Assembly (NCBI GenBank): GCA_018340805.1
Contig: JACMZG010001908.1
Coordinates: forward strand, 48,219,818-48,283,817
Direction: 5' to 3'
Origin: Microvelia longipes
Taxonomy: Eukaryota; Arthropoda; Insecta; Hemiptera; Veliidae
Length of the DNA: 64,000 nucleotides
Shown: in pieces, positions 22,601 to 33,232 of the stretch
Position numbering within the stretch: position 1 is the first letter of the stretch
Layout of the letters: each line of letters opens with the position of its first letter
Made by a program: the position numbers and the translations under genes
Notes under the pieces: model-generated
Seen by the model: only the letters and a program-made list of their open reading frames with translations
What the model was told of the DNA's origin: nothing
Databases searched by the model: none

Positions 22601-22724
22601 CAAATTTTGAGGCGACATATTTGATAGCCTTCAAAGTGAAACAAAATTTTCTCTCAAAGGATAAGACTGAACAAAATTAAATATGGTTAAAATATTTAGT
22701 TGTATCGGGTTAAACTAGAAATAT

Positions 22725-22985
<261 letters not shown>

Positions 22986-22989
22986 ACGC

Positions 22990-23735
22990 ATAAACATATG
23001 TATACGGAATCTAAAAGGCAAGAGGATTAGATCCCATTACTCTTCCCCCCTCCACTTTTTCTCCTGTAGACCTCATCAGTGTAAGTTGCTTAAATAATTT
23101 GTTAGAAAGTAATTACACACATACTTACACATATACTGCTTACACATAGAAAGTGCTTATACATACACACAACTATAGATACAGTCTCACATTTCTAAAA
23201 AAAATGTGTAATGTTATAAAATAAAACCTAAAGCTCTAGTCATAAGTAATACAGTCTCATGATGATAATAACCTGATAACAGTTCTATAGCGACCTGTTA
23301 AGTCGATTAAAGAATTTGTCAACATAAACCAACCTAATGGCAATATTAGCTTCAGCGCAGTTGTTTAATTAAAGTATTCAATTTAGAAACACTAACTATA
23401 AAAGTTTGAACAAAAGTAAGTTGAAAAGAAAAGCTTATCATTTTTAAGTAACCATTACGTTTGGAGAAAAAGAAAATACTTTTAAGATAAAGGAAGAGAA
23501 AAACTAAAGCTCAATATAGTGTAATGGTATCATTTTTATCTTTCCACTATGCTACACGGCTTTATAAATCAAAGTTATTGTTCCTAAAAGATATATAACG
23601 CAAAGAAAATGGCTTAATATTCATCCATATGCAATAATTATGAGAAATATCTGGCATCAGTTGACATAAACTGATGCAATCAACATTATTTATTTCCATA
23701 GTACAAAAACTATTTTTACTTAAGAAAACAGTCGG
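22990..23735. other. no gene recognised
   Basis: AT-rich with short acatacac tracts near 23115-23175; no supported gene. Confidence 0.5.
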
Positions 23736-23739
23736 GTAC

Positions 23740-23930
23740 GTGGGTACATCGCAACTTTTTCTCTTAATATCAGGTTTGCTAAGCTTGTTTTCAACGCTAC
23801 GATTTAGGTTAGCTTGTCCTTAGAACAATTTAAGCACTTAATTTATATTGCAGCACGTCTTTAATGAGCCTAGCTCATCCTTAGACCGGGTCATCCATCC
23901 AGGATCTATTTTTGCTTGACACTAATTACA
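23740..23930 (-). mobile_element. decayed copy of the 5S-containing repeat, minus strand
   Basis: On the minus strand, cctggatggatgacccgg at about 23908-23891 aligns with the box C region of 5S rRNA. It is followed by taaggatgagctaggctcat and ctaaggacaagctaacctaa, equivalents of the hairpin modules, with the same tgcaatataaatt spacer seen in the 6.8-kb copy. Confidence 0.5.
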
Positions 23931-23959
23931 TAAGTGATAGATAGATAGGTATTACATTG

Positions 23960-24500
23960 TATTAAACTTTTCTAGTAGTGTAGTAGAAAAGATTTCATGC
24001 TTTTTACATAATAGAAAGTAAAATAAACTTTTCTAGTATTGCTGTTTACATAGTAGAAAAGTAAAATAAAACTTTCTAATATTGCTTTTTACATAATAGA
24101 AAAGTAAAATAAACTTTTCTAGTATTGCTGTTTACATAGTAGAAAAGTAAAATAAACTAATATTGCTTTTACATAATAGAAAAGTAAAATAAAACTTTTC
24201 TGCTGTTTTACATATAGAAAAGTAAATAAACTTTTCTAGTATTGCTGTTTACATAGTAGAAAAGTAAATAAAATTTTCTAATATTGCTTTTTACATAATA
24301 GAAAAGTAAATAAAACTTTCTAGTATTGCTGTTGTACATAGTAGAAAAGTAAAATAAAATTTTCTAATATTGCTTTTTACATAATAGAAAAGTAAAATAA
24401 AACTGTCTAGTATTGCTTTTTTACATAATAAGAAAGTAAAATAAACCTTTCTAGTATTGCTTTTTACATAATAGGAAAGTAAAATAAAAATATAAAAGTC
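23960..24500. repeat. about 43-bp minisatellite, about 11 copies
   Basis: Units combine tagtattgctgtttacata and gtagaaaagtaaaataaact plus tttc with length variation (ctgtttacata versus ctttttacata). Because tagaaaag and cttttcta pair, each unit can fold. Confidence 0.88.
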
Positions 24501-24868
24501 ATTACACCTTATTAGAGGAATTAATAATAATAACAAACACATACTTAAATTCTTACACTTTTACTCTGAACAAACTCTACATTGAAAATGTTATTAAGAA
24601 AGGGGCGGAAATTAAGGGCAAAAAGTTCACAGCTTATGGGGCGAAAGTTTTAAAAGAACAAGAGTGCCTGCGAAGGAGAATAGGGTTGGCAGCCCTGCAA
24701 CCAAGCAGAAAAAAATCTTTGGACTTTGTCCAAGGCGTCTCGATATCTGCTAAAACATTTCTGCGCTATAATGGAAAATTGTTCCCTAACCCTAGCTTGG
24801 CCGTGCTAAGCCAAAAAGTACCGTGTCCTACATTTATTTTAAGCGTCACATCAAAAAGTTTTTAACGC
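24488..24868 (+). CDS. unidentified open frame, possible coding remnant
   Basis: A frame without stops runs from about 24488 to the TAA near 24866, about 126 codons. The part from 24568 to 24830 is unlike the neighbourhood: it is richer in G+C and its translation has a protein-like mix, e.g. YIENVIKKGAEIKGKKFTAY, then GAKVLKEQECLRRRIGLAAL. There is no ATG in a sensible place, so it would be an exon or a truncated transposon ORF. The first third lies in repeat sequence and is probably spurious. I recognise no family or motif. Confidence 0.3.
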
Positions 24869-24869
24869 A

Positions 24870-24985
24870 TATAATAATAATATATTATATAAAATCAAAT
24901 TCAATTTTAAAGAATAACTATAAGGTTATGAGTAATGAATACTGCAGTCCCTTATTGCTAATTTACTTAATAATTTTATACATTA
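24870..24985. other. AT-rich link
   Basis: No feature seen between the open frame and the PLE-like relic. Confidence 0.4.
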
Positions 24986-25028
24986 TAACACCGTTTGATA
25001 GGCTTAACTTATCATCATCAGGTAATGT
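24985..25028 (-). ncRNA. decayed hammerhead-like motif
   Basis: Minus strand: CCTGATGA, then a hairpin GATAAG...CCTATC, then AAAC in place of GAAAC, then GGTG where the cleavage triplet GGTC would be. The CUGAUGA core and stem II are present, but the G of GAAA and the final cleavage-site base are changed, so an inactive relic of a PLE end is likely. Confidence 0.4.
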
Positions 25029-25359
25029 AAAAAAAAGTGGACCAATTCTAAATTAAGGCCTAAAATAATACATAACAAACGCGAAAATATTATATTATGT
25101 TTTACAAGATTGTGAAGAAAGTCTTTATTTACCGCGCCGACTGTATTTACTGTATTTACTTTAAGTTTGTTTGCATTATCATCTTATAGAAATATCGTCG
25201 CTAGAGTCAACTTTGTCACATATGTAACGGTTCGATGACTCCTGTAGCTCTTGTAAATTAAAGAAAATGCTTGGGGATGATAAGTCCAATCTAATTCAAC
25301 TAAGCATCGCATTTACCCCACGTAGTCAGTAACGGGACTTCCGCGACCTAACGAAAAGG

Positions 25360-25425
25360 TGCGTTACAGCGCTTAGTTGAGCGATTACGCTCAACTAAGT
25401 TGTTGGGTTATTAAACCCAACTCTT
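25360..25425. repeat. two adjacent perfect hairpins
   Basis: cttagttgagcg at 25372-25383 pairs with cgctcaactaag at 25388-25399 across ATTA (12 bp perfect). Next to it ttgggtt and aaaccca at 25403-25421 pair across a short loop. The flanks are richer in G+C than average (25310-25440). No poly-T follows, so this is not a typical terminator. Confidence 0.8.
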
Positions 25426-25429
25426 TAGC

Positions 25430-27300
25430 GTATTAGAACTCAAAATAAAAACTGCGGTAGAAGTGAGACAAACTTAAACACAAACATAATTAAACATTAG
25501 AATGAAGTACCTAAAACTAACTTATTTTAGAATTTCTTACATACAATGTACAAACATAAATATTGTTCGAATGCTGAATCAATTACTTAAAAAATTAGGT
25601 GGGTTTTGGAAATCCTTATTTTAACTATAGTCATGTCTATAAATTATCTATTATTCTAATTAAACTATTCTAAAATCAATATTGTATAGTGAGAAAAACC
25701 AAACATATTACAAACATTATAAACATAATATATCATACCAATCGAGAGATCTGCATGGTAGAATAATATAGTACAGTATCATACAATATAATTTTATTTA
25801 CAAAAGTTTAAATTACTAAAATTATTTTAAAATAGATTCAAAAATAATAATTTTAAAACAAGAATAAGGAATACTATATTCTAGTATAGTGTATAGAATG
25901 ATATAATACTAGAGAAAAGTATATCACACATTAGAGCCTAGTATAGTATAATATAGATTTATGCAAAAAAAATCTTTAGCTCAGTATATAGATACTAGGT
26001 ATTAAAAGTATAAGTATAAAAATTCTAAAGAAGAGTGCATGTATATACTCTATTATATAATACTATAAAAGTCTGGTAGGCTATTCTATACAAGAAGTAG
26101 TATATGGTATTAATGTATAGTAACTGTCTAATATACTCTATCAAAATGTTGTTTAAAAATATTATAATTATTGGTTAGGCAGCCATTTAAAACCATTTTC
26201 CAATAAAAAGTTTTTATAGAAAATTTAATGAAATGGGCAACACTGCATTTTATCATTTAGTCTTTAAAGGATATTACCAAATTTAAATTTCCTTTCTTAA
26301 TTTAAAACGTTATACTTGTCTTAAAATAGGTTAAGTGTTAATAAAGGAAAGGAAATTAGATTAGACGACAAAAAATATCCATTAACATAAAATTCAAATA
26401 AATGCATTCAGCAAATTTCAAACATAGATCGAACAGGTGTAACAATTGTTTTTATATACACCAATATTAATAACACGTATTCTAATGAATGCAGAATACA
26501 TATATACATATCGTTAAAATGTCCTATCGATTAATCAAGATGAGAGTATAAATTTATATTTGGAATAAACGGACATAGATTTAAAAGTAATTATTCCTGG
26601 GAAAATGGATTTCAATCAATTTTCCTTCAATTACGAATACATAATTTTTTAATTAAATTTCAAAATTATTAATAATACAAAATGCAGTTTTGCACCATTT
26701 TTATCGTTTATTTATTAAATTTACAAGAATTTATTAATCCTATAAACTATATTCACTCTTTCACATGCAGTTTTTTTTAAATTTATTTGTTTGTATTTAT
26801 ATAATAAAAAAACTTATGTATAATTTCTTACCTGTCTTCTCTCCTTTAAGATAAAAATAGAACAAAATTCAAAAACACAATTCAAATTTAATATAATTAT
26901 TAACAGTAAATATAATCATGATAATAATTTAACATAAACAAATAAAATGTTTCCAATATTAGCATACAGAGACAGAGCTATTTTTTCATTGTTATATTAA
27001 CTTTTAAGATTATTTTGTAAATAAATGAACATATAATATGAAAGGAAAGATAAAACATTATTAGAAGGACAAAAAACATACAACGCAAGAAGAATGTCAA
27101 TACCAATAATCAATACTCCACAGTATTTATTTTACCATTAAACCGGTTTTCAATTTTAAAGGCCAAATTAAGTGCCGTCGAATGGTGTTAACCAACTTTA
27201 GAGACCCCTGTTTAGAGACTTAAATATATTAAAGCACTGATAAAAACTGTTAATTGAATTTACATCTGCTTACAACATAAACGGTTTTAATCACAGTCTG
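25430..27300. other. no gene recognised
   Basis: Very AT-rich; the block 25740-26150 is full of irregular tagtata words without a clean period. Confidence 0.5.
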
Positions 27301-27309
27301 TTATTGTTT

Positions 27310-27465
27310 TTTATAGCACTGATCATGACTATTCGGTTGAAAATGGGTTTCTAATAATAAATAGGTACTCAACCAAAATGGGCATCATCAGTGACTGTTA
27401 TTATTGCATTGCACTAATCATGATCACTAGATTGAAAAAGAGTTCCGGATATAAATAATTATTGT
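27310..27465. mobile_element. three degenerate PLE-end-like copies
   Basis: Plus strand cactgatcatgactattcgg then ttgaaaatgggtttc at about 27317; minus strand cactgatgatgcccattttg then gttgagtacc from 27404; plus strand cactaatcatgatcactaga then ttgaaaaagagttcc at about 27412. All share the CTGATNA...GAAAA layout of PLE terminal hammerheads but each has core changes. Confidence 0.35.
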
Positions 27466-27805
27466 GGAGAGATAATTACTGGTATTCAATTAATACATTT
27501 ATAAGAAGAGTAAGTAGAAACGCCATTACAATTGATACATTGGGAGGAAGTCTTAAAACTACGGGTGGAATGCAAACATAGACAAGAAGAAGTTCTAGAG
27601 ACGTTGTTGCTTTTTAACCGTAGAAATGTTTTTGGTGTATTTATGAGTATAAGGTAGAGTAAAAAGACCAACAAGCTCTTTAGTAGAAGGGCGTTTTTAA
27701 CATCAAATATAAGAAGGCATTCGATAATTAACTACGTAGGCTTCCGCGGTTATTGTCATGAAGATTTGGGTCTTCCGGTGGTGACGGCGTCAATGCAGAT
27801 GAAGA

Positions 27806-27847
27806 ATCCGACGTTTCGCTTCCACTGTGGGAGGCATCTTCAGGGAT
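27806..27847 (-). ncRNA. hammerhead ribozyme, core intact (copy A)
   Basis: Minus-strand order: ATCC (stem I), CTGAAGA (core CUGANGA), a hairpin built on GCCTCCCAC...GTGGAAGC (stem II), GAAAC, GTC (cleavage triplet), GGAT (closing stem I; perfect complement of ATCC). Every invariant core base is present. Stem III is reduced to a C-G pair, as in PLE-associated hammerheads. Cleavage would occur after the C at 27810. Confidence 0.75.
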
Positions 27848-27948
27848 ATAGGACATCATGGATAGAAACACAATGCTCTACAAAACTGAACTGAACTGAA
27901 AACTGTTTAGTTTTGTAGAGCATTGTGTTTCTATCCATGATGTCCCAC

Positions 27949-27989
27949 ATCCCTGAAGATGCCTCCTACAGTGGATCGAAACATCGGAT
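27949..27989 (+). ncRNA. hammerhead ribozyme variant (copy B)
   Basis: Plus strand ATCC, CTGAAGA, a stem II weakened by changes (cctcctacagtggatc), GAAAC, ATC, GGAT. The cleavage triplet is AUC, still within NUH, and stem I is kept; the damaged stem II should lower activity. Confidence 0.55.
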
Positions 27990-28111
27990 TCTTCATCTAC
28001 ATTGACACGGTCACCACCGGAAGACCTAAATCTTCAAGTCATTCGATGTAAAACAGGGATGTGATTCATTGTGATATTCATTTAAAGCAAGTGCTTCAAG
28101 TACTTAAAGCA

Positions 28112-28165
28112 TCAAGTTTGAGCAGTGATGCTCAGGATTAAGCATCACTGCTGTAAGAGTGATGC
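28112..28165. repeat. hairpin, agcagtgatgct / agcatcactgct
   Basis: agcagtgatgct and the reverse-complementary agcatcactgct are separated by about 9 bases; a further gtgatgct follows. No run of T follows. Confidence 0.75.
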
Positions 28166-28169
28166 TTAT

Positions 28170-28680
28170 TGCGTATTGTGTTCTTTCCCACGGGGAAAGC
28201 GTAACGTCGCATCTTGCACTCCATCTTCCTTATAGAGGGAAACCGCTGGGTCAAGTCCAAGCAACTAATCCACTTAGTAAGAGCCTTAGTAGTAAAACAC
28301 TATTGCCACAACACGTGTGCCGAATCACGTGAAACAGATAGGCTCCACTTATCCCTGGTCAGAATAAGGAACAATCATTACTGTTAAAGTGAGTGCAAAA
28401 AATGGAAGCACGATGTATCGACCGAGAAACTCAGCCACAAGCTCGCATAGGTCGCGTCCACAATAATCAAAGCATTAAGCCAAGTTGGCAGCGTCTTTTC
28501 TAATAAAGTCTATCTATAAGAACTGTGAAGACTGCCTGCGTTGCGAACTACGAAGCTCCGAAGCCAAAATTGGGAGCTATTCTTTCAACTTGTCATTATA
28601 ATATTAAACGTTTTTAATATATTTATATCCATATAGTTTATTTTAGACTTTATTTTTATAACTATATTTGGTTGAAACCA
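28170..28680. other. moderately GC-rich stretch, no gene recognised
   Basis: 28180-28580 is less AT-rich than its surroundings and non-repetitive within the window. I could not fit a protein family or RNA to it. Confidence 0.4.
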
Positions 28681-28694
28681 AGTCAAATCAATAC

Positions 28695-28762
28695 TGCATT
28701 TAGGTAAGCGTAAAAACATTTAGGTAAGCGTAACAAAAAATTAAAGTAAGCGTAAAAACAAC
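28695..28762. repeat. short tandem repeat (taagcgtaa), 3 copies
   Basis: ttaggtaagcgtaaaaacat, ttaggtaagcgtaacaaaaa and aaagtaagcgtaaaaacaac follow each other at about 25-bp spacing. Confidence 0.7.
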
Positions 28763-28817
28763 TAAAAGTTGTTTAGATACTATGATATAGTCTTCGCATT
28801 CCAGGAAATGTTAAGTA

Positions 28818-28860
28818 ATGCTATAGTATAGTATAGTATAGTATAGTATAGTATGGTATA
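28818..28860. repeat. (TATAG)n microsatellite
   Basis: About eight pentanucleotide units, one changed to TATGG. Confidence 0.93.
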
Positions 28861-28864
28861 GCAT

Positions 28865-29320
28865 CAGTCCAAGCGCCTTGACGCAAAAATGTGACTATCC
28901 AGCTTCTAAAAGTTTATCCCGATAGAATTGCTTATTTTGTCTCCCTGATTAAGGGTCAGGTTTCAGATCAGTGAATTCTGTTCTCTGACGCCTGAAAAAC
29001 AGTCCCAAAATTAGTATTTGCCCTATGCCAGTGTCCCTAATGGTTGTGTCAAAACATATATCTTTTTAAGTTTTTAAAAATTTGTAACATATTTTTAACC
29101 ATCAAAATTGGTTCTCTACAGATCCAAATGAAATCACTAATATAAACTCTAAAGCACTGGAAAACCTTTAAACTATATGATTGATCATGTTATTAAGTAT
29201 AAGATATTGGCAAACTTCAGAAATCAAACATATTTCATAAAACTACATGTAATAGAATAATATAGATCACAATTTATTGTTTAACATATAATGCTGAAAA
29301 TTAAGTAAAAACTTAAATAT
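28865..29320. other. no gene recognised
   Basis: AT-rich link between the pentanucleotide tract and copy C of the hammerhead repeat. Confidence 0.45.
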
Positions 29321-29325
29321 TGAAG

Positions 29326-29505
29326 ATTTAGGTCTTCTGAACAGTTCAGTTTTGTAGAGCATTGTGTTTCTATCCATGATGTCCTACATCCCTGAAGATG
29401 CCTCCCACAGTGGAAGCGAAACGGATTCTTCATCTACATTGACGCGGTCACCACCGGAAGACCTAAATCTCCATGACAATAACCGCGGAAGCCTACGCAG
29501 TTTAT
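29326..29505 (+). mobile_element. third hammerhead-bearing repeat (copy C), single orientation
   Basis: It matches the 27.7-28.05 kb copies from gttttgtagagcattgtgtt to ggaagacctaaatct, and continues into gacaataaccgcggaagcct, also present at the left end of copy A. This defines a unit of about 175-180 bp. Confidence 0.75.
29388..29426 (+). ncRNA. hammerhead relic lacking the cleavage triplet
   Basis: ATCC, CTGAAGA, intact stem II and GAAAC are followed directly by GGAT: the three bases GTC are missing compared with copy A. It should be unable to cleave. Confidence 0.7.
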
Positions 29506-29509
29506 TAAC

Positions 29510-30800
29510 TTAAATATTGTAAAAATGCAATAATTCTTTTATTCCTTGAAATTTATTTCATATATAACTGCATTTTACTCCATTAAGTAAAGTAAAAATA
29601 TGAGTTTTACATTGTACGTCAAACATTAAATCGTCAAATATGAGAGAGGTACTCTCTTTCTCTAAATCAACTCAAATATGTAAATAAAGTGGGTTAAGCT
29701 AATGGGACTTAACGGTGGTCACATTTTTTGCGTTTAGTTCTTGGACTTAAAAAGTAGCCTAAATTAATCCATTGAGCAATAACAATAACACAACTTAATA
29801 CTGTCCCTCCTGGAAGAGCTTTCAGCTAAAAGCAATTTTTTAAAATTATATTTTAAACGAAAAAACAATAAACAGAAAAAACAGCTCTGTCATAAAGCAT
29901 TATCAAAAATTAATAAATTTTGTTAAGAGGGAAAACAGTTATTTACAATTAGTAAGATAAAATGTCTTTCTGTCTAAAAAGCTTTGCACTATCTTAAAAG
30001 CGAAGCATCAAATGATACATTTTAGAGATAAAAAAATTAAAAGCAAAATATGCTTCTTCAATTTTTAATGATCTCATTAGTAAAAGTGCTCCTTTAACTA
30101 AATGTAAAAAATGTTGCAACACTAATCTAATAGGAGATTTTAAAGGGGGGAAAATTAAAAATAAAATTTACTTTTTTGTGAAAATGTAATTACATTTACT
30201 TATTTTAGCTGCAATACAATTCAGAATGATTTAAATACAATTTTCTTAATTTAATATTAGCAAAAATCGAAATTTATTATATTTTTTTGTTTACACTTAG
30301 TAAATTTATTTTATTTTTCGGAAGTTTTGGCGTCTGTAAGTATTAGAAATTACAGATTTTGCAATAAAAATGCAAAACATGAGAACAAAAACACGTGTTT
30401 AATGAGAATTCAAGAGAAACAATTAGTATGAATGTTTATTAATGAGATGTTAATATTTTCTAATAATAAATACGGTTGATATTACAATATTTTATTACTT
30501 TAAAATTAATTTAAACAATTTACCCATCTGCCAGGAACACGAGGCTGACTGTATTCGAGGGTAATTTTTTTACGAATAAATTGAATTAAGACCGAAATAA
30601 ATTACAATGAATGCTAAATAAGGTGGGAAAAAGAAATATAACTGATCAATTCTATGATAATGACTGGAGATGAAAAAACATCGCGATAGGTGGGATCAGA
30701 AAATGATCATGAGTTTTAATTTTAACATATAACGAGTTATTACAGGTCACGTTGGGAAATTTAGAGAAAATAAAAGCATAACTCCTGGTTAAATTTTGAA
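29510..30800. other. no gene recognised
   Basis: AT-rich sequence without supported features. Confidence 0.5.
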
Positions 30801-30809
30801 TTTGGTCAA

Positions 30810-31535
30810 ATAATGATGCATCCAGGCCACATTGTTTTATTCACACTTATACAGCTGTATTTCTGACCAGATTGGCACCTATAAAGATGAATCAAAAGTT
30901 TTATCATTCAGTTTCGACCAATGTATCTTGGCTATATCGCTCAATTTAAAATTCAAACTAATTAGTATCCATGTAACATTGTCATATTTCGACCAATCCC
31001 TTTACTAGAGAGAGAATTATTTATTTATTCAACTATTATTTATTAACATTGTGTAATTATTTATAATTATTAGTGTAAACATGTTAAAAAATAAAGGTAT
31101 TTATTATGAAAAAAATCAAGATGAATCCCTAGCCTTATCGTAATATTTAAAACAATAACAATGCATCTTTGGCCACATTTTTCAATTTAGAATTCAAATT
31201 AAAAAAAATTTCCAGGCTACACTGTTCTATTTGCTCTGATAAAAAGCATCTTTGACCATATGGTTCTATTTAAAATTTAGACGAATAACAATACATTCCA
31301 GGTCACCAATTACATTTCTGGTCATACCAATCAATTTAGACCATTAAAGATGTATACCTGGCCATATGATATGACTCGATTCATACCTATTTATGTAACG
31401 ATTTATATGATTGACGACCATATAGTTTATGGTTTGGCTCGTACCACTAACGATGCATAAATTCTTCTCTGTAGAACAATGATTGCCTTCTAGCCATATG
31501 TTTATACCATATGTAATATGTTTGCATATATCATT
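30810..31535. repeat. old, strongly degenerate tandem repeat
   Basis: Variants of gcatctttggccacattt then ttcaatttagaattcaa recur at irregular 50-70-bp steps (for example 30820, 30930, 31160, 31215, 31250, 31300, 31345), with an intervening non-matching block near 31010-31130. Copies share perhaps two thirds of bases. Confidence 0.5.
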
Positions 31536-32110
31536 TGATACTACCGAGGTTTGCAAAACATGAATAGTCTGACACAATATAATTGTGCGAGAGACACCAA
31601 GGAAATTTATAAGCAAAATGCAATGCTACATCTGGGAACAGCCCCATTATTTGATCGACATTCGTCATTGTTGATGGCTCGACATAATGTCGTGTCTAAC
31701 TCATCAAGGCGTCGACAGAGCTTGAACACACTAACCTTCAAATCAAATTCTTAAGAATTAAATTTTAAGTATTTATTTGTGTCAACTATTCATTTTTTGA
31801 CACATGAATCGGTAGTATCAAATTATATATGTTTCATTTACCTCACATTTATTATTTAAATAATATACATGTTTTAAAATATAAAATTATATACAAATTT
31901 GAATACTGCACATTATATTCTTCAAAATTAAAGGTCAGAGTGAGTCTAAGCTCTGTCAGCACTTTGATGAGTTAGACGTAACGGAACAGAAAGGATTATG
32001 TCGAGCCATCAAAGATGATGAATGTCGCATAATGAAACAGTTCACAGGTTTAGCATTGGATTTTTCTTGATACATTTCTTAGGTGTCTCTCGCACAATTA
32101 TATTGTGACA
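31535..32110. mobile_element. inverted repeat of the gcgagagacacc family
   Basis: The left copy (31540-31745) contains tataattgtgcgagagacac, gatggctcgacataatgtcg and cataatgtcgtgtctaactc; the right copy (about 31918-32108) is its diverged reverse complement. A 170-bp AT-rich loop separates them. Three related copies are at 62.97-63.58 kb. Confidence 0.7.
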
Positions 32111-32114
32111 ACAT

Positions 32115-33230
32115 TTGCATATATTTCATATTTTGCATACCATCCAACAAACATTGTCTTAAAGAATCAGCTAAACGCACCCAAAGTTTGCTTAAACATG
32201 GTTATCGATATTTACCGACCATGGTTTTTAAATACCAACCAATCAATATACGTAGTGTAGAGAAAAAACAGTATTGCATTTAGTTTAATAAATTAACTGA
32301 AAAAATGTAGCATATAAGTATGAAATATCTATTAAAGAGAGATAGTATAATAGAATATATTACTTAAAAAACTTCTTAACAGGCAATAAATACCGAGGAA
32401 AAAGCGTGATTCTTTAAAGCTCCATATATTCCTTTTTTATGATCTAGACAAGCGTGTAATCTAAGACTAGTATAATCTCTAATGTATATTAGCTTATTTG
32501 TCATCCCCTACCATCATTAAGAGGTTTTTTAGTCGAGAAAAGTTTTTATTGAAAATGGCCTTTCACTGTTGCTCTGAAAGTCTACGAGGAATAGCAATTC
32601 AGGCGCCACTTACAAATTAACAGAATGGAGTTTCCTACTTCTCCGTGTAGAAGGGTTTTAAGGGGGGGGGGGTGAAAAAAAGAGAGAAAACTTTAGATTT
32701 TCTTTTTAATGCTTTTCACCAACAATACTACTTTGGACCGGATGTTTCCCTCTGCGGATATAGAAACCTTTAAGCATTACCCTTTCGCTTCTCTTGAACC
32801 TTCCAGTTTTACAACGTAAATAACACTTAAACGGAAAAACAGTTCTCTTCATATATTCCCTACAATTCAGGACTAGGGAGAAACCCATAAGAAATATAAA
32901 TAAATTTTAAACCACTACTGCATTATACTAATGTTTCCACCAGATGGGGTTTAGACGTAACAACACTGACTTTTTGCATAAAAAGTATTCAAGTAAAAAG
33001 TTTATTGAGTTCAGAACTTTTATTGAGGCATTTATCGCACCTTCATTCTGTAATCTAATAACTGAAAAATAATGAGGCAAACAAGAGTTTAGTAGGTCAT
33101 AAAACACATTTCTTTTTATTTAGTACAAATGAAATTAATGGAACTTAATGTTTCAAGGATTATTCATGGTTTAGGGGATTTTCAAAGAAAAAATGAGCGG
33201 AGAAGGATAGAGGTGGGGGTACGATAATCA
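32115..33230. other. no gene recognised
   Basis: AT-rich; G-run at 32662-32672. Downstream of the PLE reverse transcriptase on the minus strand I looked for a GIY-YIG domain and found none. Confidence 0.5.
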
Positions 33231-33232
33231 AA

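Larger units (their letters stand above)
27737..28060. mobile_element. head-to-head pair of hammerhead-bearing repeats
   Basis: The left copy (minus orientation, about 27897-27745) and right copy (plus orientation, about 27907-28045) are inverted around a short centre near 27902. Shared segments include gttttgtagagcattgtgtt, tctatccatgatgtcc and caccggaagacctaaatctt. A third copy is at 29326-29505. The unit is about 170 bp, non-coding, and carries a hammerhead core in each copy. It may be the terminal repeat of a second PLE family or a retrozyme-like element. Confidence 0.7.
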
